Positions 24,331 through 37,200 of a DNA stretch of 64,000 bases are shown piece after piece. The DNA comes from Macrosoma leucophasiata (taxonomy: Eukaryota > Arthropoda > Insecta > Lepidoptera > Hedylidae), in NCBI GenBank assembly GCA_036365455.1, contig JAWQUS010000016.1, positions 17,073,001 to 17,137,000 of the forward strand. The letters are read 5' to 3'. Under the pieces are notes generated by a model that searched no databases, was not told the origin of the DNA, and saw only the letters and a program-made list of their open reading frames with translations. A program made the position numbers and the translations under genes. The stretch's first letter is position 1. Every line of letters starts with the position of its first letter.

Positions 24331-24514
24331 AGTGCTGTTGTACTGAAGCCCGAAAGCTTAGGTCGCGGCGTGCGTGCTACTACTACCTACTGCATCACCT
24401 ACCTTATCTATCTGCCGCCTTATGCTAGTGTTAATCACTGTTGTGTTTAGTATTCATGTATGTATGGTACGTTTAGTATACAGTATACAGGTATTGGTGT
24501 TTTTCACTGGTTGT

Positions 24515-24815
24515 AGAGCTCCAGTGACGGAGCTCGCGGGTGTAGGCACCACCGCATTACCTAATATACTTGCCGCTAAATGATAGTGTTCAGCACTATC
24601 GTGTTCCGGTCAGGTGGTAATGTAATTTCCGGCAAAGAGGCATAACACCTTAGGCCTGAGGAATGGCAACGCATCTACATTTTGACCTCTGGTTATTGTG
24701 TGGGTGTCATAGAGCAACGCGGGCCACCGGTCGCGGTGGAATATTATGTAATAATAGCTGCAGTCATCACTTAACATCAATGTGAACTGCATGCTTGTTT
24801 GGCACTTTTATTACA
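24515..24815 (-). repeat. Dispersed repeat A, near full copy
   Basis: Read on the minus strand the family begins GCCAAACAAGCATGCAGTTC, then a TGATG/GCTGCAG part, GGTCAAAATG, CCTGAGGCCTAAGGTGTTATGCC, GACCGGAACACGATAGTGC, TTTAGCGGCAAGTATA and ends near ACGGAGCTCTA. Other copies or parts: 23960-24040, 24960-25045, 25195-25350, 33010-33205, 34015-34285, 34755-34885, 48695-48945, 52010-52290, 58100-58172 and 63865-64000. Probably a non-autonomous transposon; no diagnostic ends seen. Confidence 0.7.
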
Positions 24816-26814
24816 AAAAAAAATGGTAATGTTTGGCCTCGTATTTTTCAGTAAGTAGGTACAAAGGTACCTAATAATTTTTGCCTCAGGATTGACAATA
24901 AATATTTTTTAATATCACAGTTTCTGTATTGGTATCTAATCTACACGTACCTTTATGACTTTATCTGTAGGCTGCAGTTCTAAATTTTCATTTACTATCA
25001 ATGTGAATCACATGCATATTTTGTTAGTTTGGTATTTTTATTACATAAAATTAAGGTGCACCTACGTACTTACGTTATTCTCCCTATACCCAGGGGCGGA
25101 TTTCCCTATAGGCCGAGAAGGCCCGGGCCTAGGGCGGCAAAATTTAGGGGGCGGCAAAATTTGGTCGTTTTTTTTAAGTTGCCCACGCATACATACGGCC
25201 CTGTAATTTCCGGCACAGAGGCATAACACCTTAGGCCTCAGGAGGTAACGCATCTGCATTTTGACCTTGGTCTTTGTGTGGGTGTTTTTAGGCTGCAGTT
25301 ATCACTTAACATCAACGTGAACTGCATGCTTGTTTTCCACTTCCATTACATAAAAAAAAAAAAATTACAAATACCACTCCTTTACTTAAAAATCGAACTC
25401 ACGCCCGTTAACGACTCATTAATACTGATCCGCTAAGGCACCAATTTCGTGAATCAAACAATATAAGTACCTACTACATAAATAACTACTATTGTTTTAT
25501 TTATATTTTTCATTGAAAGTGAATTAATGTTCCTTTTCCAAAGATCTTGTACCTACCTATAAATTGCAAGACTAACGATAAGAAAGTACCAGATACCTAT
25601 TTTAAGTTTTTTTTTAATATAGGTATTTGTTTCGTTTTTTGTATGGTCTAGATACAATAAAATTAATTTTCTAATTAGGTATTATTATTAATAATTAATT
25701 TAAGTTCTAATCGCGACTAATTATATCTATTTAGGTAGGTATATGACCCAGATAACTAAGTGCAGCTTTTGTAACCTGCTAAAACATAGGTACCTAATTA
25801 GACATACTAGGTATTATGTCTTTGTCTTTTAAAAAAAGGAAGATTAATATTATTTTTTATTTCCTTATTAGTTATACCTATTAGAATCGTAGAGCTTAGT
25901 TGCGCTATCCTGTCTATTAGGTGCTACTAACTTATAAATAATTTACGGTTTCATTATTAAAGACAAAAATGTTTTATGTTTCTACCTATAATATGATAAT
26001 GATTAGCTACACATCTACATTTTAAATAACTGATTTTTATATCTATATATTTCGTCTTAATGGTCTTATTAACACTAGACCTATTAGCCATGTGAGATGT
26101 ATGCGCATGTGCTGTTCTTCCGTAAAAAAATGTTCATCACTAGATGTATGTTTTATACCTACATATTCATAGGGCTTAATTAATAAACGTTATGTATTTT
26201 CCGCTCCAACTTACCTCCACCATATTGTACTATTCGATACCGCACTTATTTCGATTGTTCTATCATTTTATCGCACACTAAACGGAAGACAAAGTCGTCT
26301 TTATAACAACCACATATTTTTTTTCACATTCTCGTCTATTTAAGCTAGAATAATACATTTATTAAGGTATTGCACTGTAGGCTTTATTCTGACCTCTAGT
26401 ATTTTAGGCATTTGATAAAGCACTGTTATTACGGCGGGTGACGAACAGAATCTGCCAGCTCCGTTCGAGTGGGAACTGGAATTATAAGCCATTTAGACTA
26501 CACGACACGATCTATGTTACTTCGGCATTTTAATAATTTTACTAACTAGGCTTTGTATTGTTATGATAGTCTTGCTGTGAGCATGAGCATAAGTATTAAT
26601 TAATGTATTTTTACGCCAAGTTCCTTAACGATTAGGCGGAGAGCGTGAAACGCCAAATACCTGTCTTGGTATTTTACATAATATAATATGTACATAATTT
26701 AATCAACACATTCCCAAAACGAATCTCTTACTTAAAAATAATGTTTGTATTTGTAAAATAAGCACAGCTAGCTGCTGCTCGCGACTTCACCCTTATGATA
26801 TTTGGTAAATGTAA

Positions 26815-26985
26815 CAAAAAAACCGGTCAAGTGCATGTCGGGCCACGTGCAATGTAGGGATCCGTAGTTTTTCGGTTTAAAAAATGTAATGAAAAAAAAA
26901 ATATATTTTCTATGGATATGGAATACATATTTTCTATTCTATGGAGTTGTTCAAAATTTTCGAGTAAAATACAATTGGTCGACTA
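26815..26985 (+). repeat. ACCGGTC-type repeat, copy 1
   Basis: Starts AAACCGGTCAAGTGCATGTC, then GGGCCACGTGCAATGTAGGG, an AT-rich part and TTCAAAATTTTCGAGTAAAA. The copy near 36170-36345 is in the opposite orientation and a short relative occurs around 48045-48090. Confidence 0.6.
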
Positions 26986-27425
26986 TTACTCGATAAAAAA
27001 TTGTTGATAGGTTGAGATATTTATAGTTTGATAGATTTTTCCCGTGAAGTGCCCGGAGATGTCAACAGACTCGCCGCCTGTTACATGGGCCAAAACGTGA
27101 AGGGCGAATCGAGAATGTATGCATGAATCCTGAATTACCTCTGCCTACCCCTTAGGGGATTACAGGCGTGATGTTTTTAGGATTTTTATACATGTCCAAC
27201 GTAAACTGACGCGTTACAAACAACGTAAATAAAAAACAAAAACGTGATAATCTTAATAAATTTGCGTTTTTATGGCTGAAGGCGGCATATTGCAAAACTT
27301 CAAAGGCGATAAACTATGTCCTTTTACTGTGATATTAGTATCGTGAATATTTTCACTTGATCCAATACAACCGTTCAGTTGGTAGTTGGCAAAGGGGTGA
27401 CCTTTTTTACTAATTGCCACTTTAA

Positions 27426-27565
27426 GCCTGGGTTGCACCACGATATTTGTTAAAGTTATTGTTACATTTCACATCCTTTTCTAACTTAAAGAAATCTGTT
27501 AAAGTAAGAGCAGGATGTGTAATGTTACAATAACTTTAGCTTTAATTAACAAAAGCAACCCAGGC
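27426..27565. mobile_element. Harbinger-like MITE copy 2 (longest)
   Basis: 140 bp, inverted ends GCCTGGGTTGCACCACG and GCAACCCAGGC, TAA duplicated at both edges (27423-27425, 27566-27568). The interior is also largely self-complementary (GTTATTGTTACATTTCACAT against ATGTGTAATGTTACAATAAC), so the element folds into one long hairpin. Confidence 0.82.
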
Positions 27566-28267
27566 TAAATATCCGTTTGTAAAATATTAATTACAAACAG
27601 ATGTCTAAAACATACTAGTAAAGCTATCGTAAAAAAAATATGAAGTCCCATTTTAATTCGAAATGTTATGATGTATACAAAAAGTTGCGGAATGGCAGTG
27701 GGACATGCATTGATATACATTTGTATGTCGATGGGGACATGAAAAAAAAATGCTGTTTTACAGTAAATAAATAAGTAAATTTTAATTAAATTTTTTCTTC
27801 ATATCTGTTTTGTTTAGTTAAAAATACTAAATATTAGTCTCCGAATCTATCAAACGTAATTATAATTAGGTATATTATGAAAAGAAAATTTTTAAACATT
27901 TGGGGTATTATCAAAACTGAAGTGTACTAATTTTAAGATAAATTACTTAGCAACCGATGAAAAAATATTTTGTTATCATTTTATTTGATCGTAAAATGTA
28001 AATGGAACTAAATGTAATAACAATGTATGTATGTAACAACTATAAATATATGTATAATTACAGTAGCGATATATGTATCTATCAATAGACGACCTGCGCG
28101 GATTCGCGGTCATGCGCGAATATGTACCTACATTTTACGACGCATTTTACTCCCTTAATGATAAACTTAATAACAAACAAGTTTATGTAGTAGGTAGGTA
28201 GGTACATTAAATGTAACAAATGAAAACAAAAAACTGATTCATGTTTTAAAATATCATGTTTACTAAT

Positions 28268-28404
28268 GGTGAGATTCACAGACCGCACTACGACTTTACT
28301 TTGATGAAAGTACGCCTTTGAACTGTCAAAAGCCATACTAAACTGACAGTTCTAAGCGTACTTTGTTCAAAGTAAAGTCGTAGTGCGGTCTGTGAATCTC
28401 GCCC
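28268..28404. mobile_element. Long-hairpin MITE
   Basis: The left arm GGTGAGATTCACAGACCGC and onward is complementary to the right arm ending GCGGTCTGTGAATCTCGCCC, with arms of roughly 60 bp and a short centre near CATACTAAAC. No coding capacity. Target duplication not resolved. Confidence 0.8.
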
Positions 28405-28796
28405 TAAATTTGTCGAAGCTTTGAAGTCGTTGCTATGGAGAACATATTAATAAAGCCAAGCAAGTTAAAGGTGTGTACGACAGCTACGCAAAGAGAGCTC
28501 GTAAAACTGTAATCTGTGATCTGTGAAGATGGCCAGAAAACATTTACTGTACAAATTGTAATGATATGCAAATATTACTCAAAGGTAGATAAAAATATTT
28601 GCAAAAACATATTTTTTTATTTAAAATTATTTTGCCTAAAAAAAGCAATATATATTTAATTCGTCATGGAAATGGCAACATTAGAACAACTTTTTCTATA
28701 ATAGTAACGTCAATTTTGTCAAAAGCATTAAAATTAATCAACAACAAAATAAATGTATGTAAAATAAATTATTTATTAAAATCGAGTTTATTCAGA

Positions 28797-28984
28797 TTCA
28801 TCATCATCATCATTTCAGCCAAAAGACGTCCACTGCTGGACAAAGGCCTCCCCCAAAGAATGCCACAACGAACGGTCCTGGGCCGCCCTCATCCAGTCGT
28901 CGGTCCACCTCGTGGGGGGCCTGCCTACGCTTCGTCTTCCGGTACGCGGTCGCCACTCTAGAACTCTTCTGCCCCAACGGCCGT
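28797..28984 (-). mobile_element. RTE-type LINE 3' end, interrupted
   Basis: Starts with ATC/TCA repeats (the complement of the GAT tail), then the minus strand encodes the family C-terminus (GLCPAVDVFW region in another frame), as in the copy at 7405-7840. It continues beyond a LINE insertion at about 29488. Confidence 0.7.
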
Positions 28985-28986
28985 CA

Positions 28987-29473
28987 TTTTTTTTTTTTTT
29001 TTTTTTTATGTCGGGCTTTATGTACGCGGCCTGTCTCGAGGCGGCACTAGTCTACTTCACCGGGCAATCGGCGAGCGCAGAAGGCGCTCCAGCCTAGCAA
29101 AAAAGTTAGCGCAACTGCCTAAGGGTGACCCATGCGGGTCCGTGCCTCGGCTTAGGGCGTTGCGGAGGGACATAATATGAGCATATGCGATTATAGGCGG
29201 TGCAACTTTCGCTCTACTCCATTCGGTTGGTGATAACCGGAATGTCATCGGCCTCGCGGGGCCGGGGATAAGGTCGGGATCAGGGGCGGGCGCGGCGCGA
29301 AACGCGTCGGCGCGTTGTATTGGCGGTTTGTGGAGTGTGATTCTGTAGGTGATTTTGCATAGCGGCGATGGCCAACGTGGTCTCATCGTCCGGATCTTTT
29401 AAGACGTGCCTTGGACGTCTCCTTTTGGCGCGATCAAAAGGAGTGTAAATGGCGGCCGCTCGGATTAGCGGAG
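28987..29473 (-). mobile_element. Truncated poly(A) LINE inserted in the RTE end
   Basis: A 14-bp target duplication, CCCAACGGCCGTCA, flanks it at 28973-28986 and 29474-29487. On the minus strand a short ORF (about 29459-29280) encodes AAIYTPFDRAKRRRPRHV and DPDDETTLAIAAMQNHLQ and ends in an arginine-rich tail, then a noncoding part and a poly(A) tail seen as T17 at 28987. This is a 5'-truncated non-LTR retrotransposon; I cannot name the clade. Confidence 0.85.
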
Positions 29474-30296
29474 CCCAACGGCCGTCAGTTCTGCGAGCTA
29501 TATATATTATTATAGCTTATTCAGAATAATAGGTTTTATTTTGGATTTTTATATAAGTCAGTGTTTTTTTACGTGTGGGTCATGACTCTCTGAGGGATCG
29601 CGAAGCCCTTGTAGATGGGGTCGCGAGAGGTTTAGTGAACGAAGGAAAACAAATTAATAGAGTTTTTAAAAATCTCAAATTTCTTTCAGATTGAAAAATT
29701 TACCATCAATCGTGTCCGGTAAAAAAATGACGGATCCTCGAGAACTTTCGAGTCATCATTTTGAATAGCTTACATCCCAACCATGGAAAATAAAGATGGT
29801 AAAGGATGACTTCAACACTGTCTCTGTATTGAAAAAGTGTCTACCAAAACATAACATAACGTGTTGTGTACGATGTTTTTCTTCTGTTATTAGATTTTGT
29901 CATGTCATAGATGTATAAGTAGATAATACATCTATGGATTTTGTTGTTGTTAAGTTGTTGTAGCTACACTAGCTACGGAGAACATCACTAATTTGTTTCG
30001 ATGACGCATGAATGACGGCCGATCTCCAATCTGTCAAAAATATGTCAATAAAAATCAACAAAGCTGTTTTGGCGGGAACCTTGAAAGAGGCGTATGGTGC
30101 TCTTATTTTATTTCATTTTCTTGGTGTAATTTTAAGTTATATTGAATAAAGTTAATAAATAAATAAGAATAAAGTTGGTGGCATTTTGTTTGATATAGGT
30201 TTATTACAGTGCCCGTGTATAGTGAAATAGAATAACAGTGCGAAAACACGACCTTTCAGCTTGCCTCCAAAACTTCATTGTAAATGATCTGGTTAA

Positions 30297-30806
30297 TAGA
30301 CCTGAGTCGATCGCGAGCGATAGAATCACTTTGATTGAATCACGATCCAAACACAAGTGATCGGGTCGTGACGTACAAAAAAAGTCGATCATTTGGGTCC
30401 TTTGGGTCATTGGGTACTTTGTTTCTCGTGAACTCTATCACATTAAGCATAAGGTACACTTCAGTTTGTTTACAGTTTTATCGATCAAGCCCCTGCACCA
30501 TGTCATCTAATTGTAAAATTTATGCTTTCAACCTATAAAGTTTAAGAATGAAATTATAGTGATAATTAATTGAAATGTATTAAAATGAAAAATAGCCAGC
30601 GACATAATGTGTGGATCGCGATCTCGAGTCTCGCATCCTTATCAGATGGGTCTCGAATCACGAGAATCATGAGCTACAGTATACGTTTGAGCGAAATCGA
30701 GTCGCGACCCAAATGACCCAAACGATCGAGTCATTTAGACTCGATCACCTTGTCAATGGGTCGCGATCGACCCGAATCCCGACGAAGGAGTGATCGACTC
30801 AGGTCT
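30297..30806. mobile_element. TIR element rich in GATCGCGATC motifs
   Basis: TAGACCTGAGTCGATC at the left edge is the exact complement of GATCGACTCAGGTCTA at the right edge. The interior repeats short motifs such as GGGTCGCGA and TTTGGGTC in both orientations. No transposase. hAT-like by appearance, but no 8-bp target duplication was found. Confidence 0.65.
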
Positions 30807-31151
30807 AATTCTGGTAAAGAAGCCATCGCTTTACTCGACTTAACTTGACTGTAACTCACTTGACTGACATATTATACTTGATAACTTATATACTTGATAC
30901 TTACATATTATACTTGATATTATACTAACTTTGACGCTGCTTAAATAAATACGAAATATCGTTTTACTTGACACTGGCAATATGCGTAATAGCGATGCCA
31001 TAAAAATAAAAAATAAAAAAATCAACAAAGGCAGGCGATTGAAAATTTTGTGTGACTGTGAACTATTTTTCTTTATCATTATTCATTAATAACGCGTCTT
31101 TATAGAAAATTGTTAAATTCAATTCATTGCTGTATAGGTTATCAGTCAGCA

Positions 31152-31199
31152 ATGTCGTGTAGTCAAACCCCGCAATGCCGCGACGTTACTGGGGTGTAA
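31152..31199 (+). promoter_or_regulatory. Short upstream ORF in the TMEM104 leader
   Basis: ATG at 31152 opens 15 codons ending in TAA at 31197-31199, out of frame with the main start at 31214 and overlapping the alternative in-frame ATG at 31175. If the transcript starts upstream of 31152 it could dampen translation or favour the 31214 start. Confidence 0.35.
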
Positions 31200-31213
31200 G
31201 GAGATTATTAAGA

Positions 31214-34200
31214 ATGCCTTTAACGGAGGCTGGGGACCAATATTCTGTATGGGTAAGTAATAAAATACAGAACCATACTCTTTAAAATCATGCTTCCTTA
31301 GATTTAAATCATGCATTTCTGTACTTACCATATGTCACGATTTCTTGATATAATTTAGTGCCAACTTGTCAACATTTGTTATGAATTTAGAAGATACATA
31401 AACGTAGATAGATGCCTTTGTGTAAAAGATATAAAATATTAAAGTTTAGAGGTCAAGGTGGAATTGCTTTTTACTTAATAAAACCATTTTATTTTTTCAT
31501 GCTTACATCCATGGGCTTGATTTCTATTAGTTTTTTTAGGATTATTAGGACTTTATTATTAGGTGCATGCATATTATCAAAAACTTAACATTTAATGTAT
31601 TATGACAGGTGGGATTAATTTATATATTCAACTTAATTGTTGGTACTGGTGCATTGACGCTACCGGCAGCGTTTGCGAGAGCAGGATGGGGCCTCAGCAC
31701 TATATCTCTTGTATTTTTGGCGTTCATGAGTTTTATGAATGCAACATATGTCATAGAGACCATGGCTTGTGCTAATGCTGTTCTCAAATGGAAGAGGCTA
31801 CAGTTTATCAAAAGGAATAGTGTAAGTTATATCTTTTTTTAGATATTTACAGACCTGCGTAAGTTTAAACCTGATTGCAAACAAGCAAGAAGAAAACTTG
31901 CCAAATGTGAGTTCGAGTTAGCAAGTTTCATACAAATGGGTTCTTTTTTTTTAATCTATATTTATTTAGGAGTTTTTATCCAAAGGATTTGTCAACCCCA
32001 TCGTACCCTTTACAATAAATTATAACTCAATTTACTCACTAGTAATAACTTAACGATAACAATAAGTTACAAGTAGGTACATATTACATAAATGAGATAA
32101 ACGACAATCACTCCTAAAGGACAGTGATCAAATGACATAACTGTAAAGCGCCCTCTGATGAATGGGAATTTGCCTTCATCAACTGAAAGATGTCCACTGC
32201 TGGACCAAAGCCTCCACATTAGGGGGTTATGCGATTAATTTCCTTATCTATCTAAATACCATAGACTAAACGTAGGTAAAATGATATGTTTTAGGTGTCG
32301 GGACTTGACACCCCATCATACGGTAGTGGGAGAAAATTCTGCTGTTATTACAGTCAGTCAACCAAATAATGATAGTCACTATTCCAATAAGACAGTACTA
32401 AATGCCGTTTTCGCAGGTTTTCGCGAGCTTCATACATTGTAGATATTACATTTGTGGATTCTAATAAGTAATAAATGCATTAACACTGGATGGGAGTCCC
32501 ACGATAAAACTACTGCCACTGCGATAGCCAATCCGTATGTCAAGCGTAGTGATTATGGCATATTCTCCCCTAATGACTCACAATGCCATTGAGCATCTTT
32601 GGGAAAGGCTTTTGTCCAGCAGTGTACCTAAGTTTTTTGGCCAGTGGTGTAAATGATGATGTAATGTATAATTCTCATATCATGCAATTGAATTGTTCTG
32701 CTGTCTTACTATTATCAATGCACATGGGAGTATCAAGATATTTTCCAGGGAGGGCACCTCAGCATACGTGTAGAGATATTGGCACCAGTTTCCATATTAA
32801 TTAATTGATGTTGAAAACAGTTGTGGGCTCCGGCATCCGGCTCCCCCTCCCCCTCCCCCGCCTTCCTACGCCCATGGAAGCGCTAATGGGCGCGACCAAT
32901 GTAAGAGCAAGACCGCAAAGCGATATTATCCATAATGAGTTACGTCCTTTACAAAAAATACTTAATGGTAGAATTCCAGTGTCGACGGTGGAAGGCGTAA
33001 GGCATCACCGCTTTACCTGCTGCCACCAAATGGTACCTGTCCAACAGTATCGTGTTCCGTCCCCGCAATAATTATCACAGAGGCAAAACAATTTAAGAGG
33101 TGTCAACGTGTCTGCATATTGATCTCTGGTTTTTGTGTATATGTCTATAGACTGTAGTTGTCACTTACCATTCATGTGCACAGATTCTTTTACACCATCA
33201 TTACATTTAAAAAATGTCTGTTTATCGCATAACGTTGCAGACAAACGAAAACGAGTCTGACGAAGAGCCCACTACATCGCAAAACAACGGCGAGTTAGAG
33301 GACCCACTAGTATGCGGCGACACCATACCCTCCCGTTACTACAGCCTGGACAAACGGATAGAGCTGGGAGAAATGGCCAACTTGTTCCTGAATAAAACGG
33401 GGCGTACAATGTTTTATTGTACACTCTGTGTATATCTCTATGGGGACCTGTCTATATATTCGGCGGCCGTCGCCAAATCCATTATGGACGTTGTGTGGTA
33501 AGTAAGAACCCAAGACACGTGTTTACGCAGATGACCATGTGATGAACTTTTTTATTATTGCGCAAAAATGAATGGACTGAATGGATTTAGATGAAATGTG
33601 GCACACAGATCATCTGTACATTATTATATTGTAGTCTTTGACCGAGACTGTACGAGATGAGTTGTGATATTTAAATTATTTCATTTTCTTGATAAATTTT
33701 ATACACTAGCTGTTGCCCGCGGCTTCGCCCGAGTGATGTCGTTTTATAAATAACTAAGTAGCCCATGTTTTTTCTCAAAGTCAGCTCTATCTCTGTACCA
33801 AATTTCATTAAAATTGGTTCAGTCGTTTGGATGTGAAAAGGTAACAGACAGACAGACAGAGTTACTTTCGCATTTATAGTAGGTATTAGTAGGGATTATA
33901 TTTCTTGGTAAATATTAGATTAATTTAAAGCATAGACGAAAAATCTACAAAAAAATCTGGCGCTTCATACTCTCTGCCTACCCCTTAAGGAACTTGGCCT
34001 GATATTTTTTTTTATTGAATGTAGTGGCAAACAAGTGTACAGTTCACATTGATGGTAAGTAATGCTGTAGCCTATATACATCTACATGAAAGCAGAGATT
34101 TCAGTGTAGATGCGTTGCCACTCCTGAAGCCTAAGGTATTATGCCTCGTTGTCGGCCGGCATTACAAGGCCGTACATTACCACCTGACCGGAACACGATA

Positions 34201-37200
34201 GTGCTAAACACCATAATTTAGCGGCAAGTAGATTAGGTAATGCGGTGGTGCATACGCGAGCTCCGTCACTGAAGCTCTACCACCAGTAAATAACATACAC
34301 ACGAAAAATCGATAAGTTTTGAAATTTGATATCTATCTTATCGGTTACCCTGCATATACTAGCAAATATCAATTTGCACATGTGCGTTCGAGAAGGTTAA
34401 TTTGATTTACACATGGTTAAACGTAGTGTTGCATAAGACTAAATCCTGGGAGATGACATCATAGTTTTTCATCGAATCATTTGGGCAGGTGTAGAAACAA
34501 ACACGAAGCTGACAATTGTCTTGCATCATCGTTTCTGAACATAATGATATGTATAGCTTGCTTCAGTTCACCGTGGATAAGACTTTTTGATTCAGCCTTG
34601 CCTTATGCGTCGTCGACGCGCGGCTGTAGATCGGAAGCGATCCCGTATCGCTTAACTTGGTTAAGCGAAACGGCCTCGGTCGGATGTGTGATGGGTGACC
34701 GCTATTGCCTGTCGGTACCGGGACCGACAGCCTACGCCCTTTTTGTGTAACGAAGGTGGCAAACAAGCATGCAGTTCACATGGATGTTAAGTGATGACTG
34801 CAGCCTATAAACATTACAGAAAAACCAAAGGTCAAAATGCAAATTCGTTGTCATATCATCCCTGAGACCTTAGGAGTTGATATGTCTCTGTGATAGTTAT
34901 AACTGAGCCCTCATGCTCCGGTACTGGATCATGATGACCAGTCTATCTCTCTTCCAACACATCTATAGTTACCTTCTTTTATTTTTCACTAGCGACTCGC
35001 CTCGGCTTCGTGCTGTTGCAATGTAACCTACTCCCTCTTATTCATCTTAACCTAAAGCCTTCCTCGATAAATGGGCTATATTACACTGAAAGATTTTTTC
35101 AAATCGGTCCAGTAGTTCCTGAAATTAGCCCGTTCAAGCAAGCAAGCAAACACACAAACAAACTTCAGCTTTATAAGATTAGTATATTACGTTTCTTTTA
35201 TTTTCCACAGTTCAACAGTGCCAACGAATTTAACGAACACAACCGACTGGGACACTCTGCCTTGTTTCAACACTTCTTCAGGCAATCCTACGGCTTACAC
35301 CCGTTTTGATTGCTACAGAGTGGCATTGCTGACTTTTTTCGCAGCAACCGGTCCCTTTGTGTTCTTCAATGTGCAAAAGACGAAGTATTTGCAGCTCTTC
35401 ACATCAGGGATGAGATGGCTTGGTAAGATGAATGGCTTCTTGTTTCCTTTACTACTTGGTTTTTGGTGTAGAAAAAAAAAACAGCAGGTGTCTGACGTGA
35501 CTGAGACCACCAAATCTAACTATGTATAATGCTATCAAAAGTAAATATTTTGGTGTGCCGTGCTCGTGCCCAATGCCACGTCTGCATCGCAAAATTCAAA
35601 ATTCACCCGCTCAAGCCTATTTTCGTTGTTATATAATTACAAATATGTAATAGAAATAGTTTCCCTAAACTCGTCAGGTTTTTTTTTGCAAAATGCCTCT
35701 TTTAATACCTTTTGCTTAAATTTCTTAAGCATCTATAGTTTTTGAAATACATAATTGTAAATACTTTTTTAGAGCCTGTCTGTCCTGTCTGTTTAGCGCA
35801 AAAACGATTGGTAGTATTGGTACTAGAGACTTGAAGTTTTGCACCTTTATCACGACGATAAAGTGGTAGAATATAAACGTGAAAAATATATTTATTTAAA
35901 TATATTTTTTTCCGTTAAGTGTGGGATATCGTTGGATAGATCTTTCAAAAATGTTAGGGATTTACTAATATCATTTTTCGATTTAGTTAACTGTTCGTGA
36001 TTTATTAAACTTTAAAGTGCCAATTTTCGTTAGAGTTATATGCCCCCCATCTACCAACTAAACGGTTGTTGTTAGAAATTTTAATGTTACGGTACGGCAG
36101 TAGTAGCAACATATAACGAAATTAAAAGGAAAATTATCACACTTAAGTTGGCTTTACAAGTTTGCGAGTAATAGTTCAAAATTTTCGAGTAAAATACATT
36201 TGGTCGACCCAAATGTATTTTACTCGAAAATTTTGAACAAATCCATAGAAAATATACATTTTATTTTGATTACATTATTCAAACCTAAAAACTACGGAAC
36301 CCTACACTGCGCGTGGCCCGACACGCTTTTGACCGGTTTTTTTTTGTGAAAGAATTTGGTGGTGAAGAAACGGCTAAGTCGCGCATTTTGAATAATGTGT
36401 AGTCTGTGTAGAGTTTGTAAAGTTAGGCCGTGTAGTAAAAAATATGGTTCTTCCAAAGGTCTGATGACTTTTTGACAGTACGAGCGATATGGACTTGTCT
36501 TGGCAATACATTACATGAAAATGTTTTTAGCACAGTAATATTATTACATATTACTGTGATTCATAAAAATATGCAAATATGCATATGGGAATTAGAGATT
36601 TAAAATAACGTATGTTCATATCATAAAACATTTTTCTTTTCTTTTCAGCGTTCGCAATAATGATATCATTGGCTATCCACCTTCTCATTGGGCATGGACC
36701 GCAAGGCAAACCTCCGGCCTTCGACTTCACCGGGATGCCTACTCTGTTCGGTGCGTGCGTATACTCCTTCATGTGTCATCATTCTCTACCCGGCCTCATC
36801 AGTCCCATTCGTGGAAAGAACCGCCTCGGCCTCCATCTCGCTCTGGACTACGGCCTGATAAGCGTTTTCTATCTCCTTCTAGCGTTCACTGGAGCATTCG
36901 CGTTCGCCCAGCTAAACGACTTGTACACCCTAAACTTTGTGCCCACAGACAAAGACAATGTTTTCTTGGAAATTGTCGAATACTTTCTCACTCTTTTCCC
37001 AGTGTTCACACTGTCTACCAGTTTTCCGATCATAGCCATAACGTTGAGAAATAATTTGCAGAGTCTCTTTTTAGATACGACGCGTATCGAGTCGTACAAT
37101 TTTGTTCTCAGGAAGCTACTATTTCCAGTGGTTACAGTGGCACCGCCAATATTGTTGACTTACTTTTTGGAAGATATAAGCGTACTTATAAAGTTTACAG

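Larger units (their letters stand above)
21301..31150. other. Repeat-rich region between gawky and TMEM104
   Basis: No supported gene. The stretch is AT-rich and littered with TAGGTACCTA-like motifs (about 22480-25800), fragments of the dispersed repeat family, a 205-bp tandem duplication, two hairpin MITEs, a SINE tail near 27045-27175, an RTE 3' end split by a LINE insertion and a TIR element at 30297-30806. The two flanking genes point away from each other, so both promoters must lie within or at the edges of this region. Confidence 0.7.

Noticed and set aside
27253..27441. Minus-strand 62-codon ORF as a small gene
   Set aside because: It begins inside a Harbinger-like MITE and has no recognisable homology or splice context.
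28599..28961. Plus-strand 120-codon ORF
   Set aside because: Its C-terminal half is the reverse complement of the RTE 3' end and its N-terminal half is AT-rich DNA without homology.
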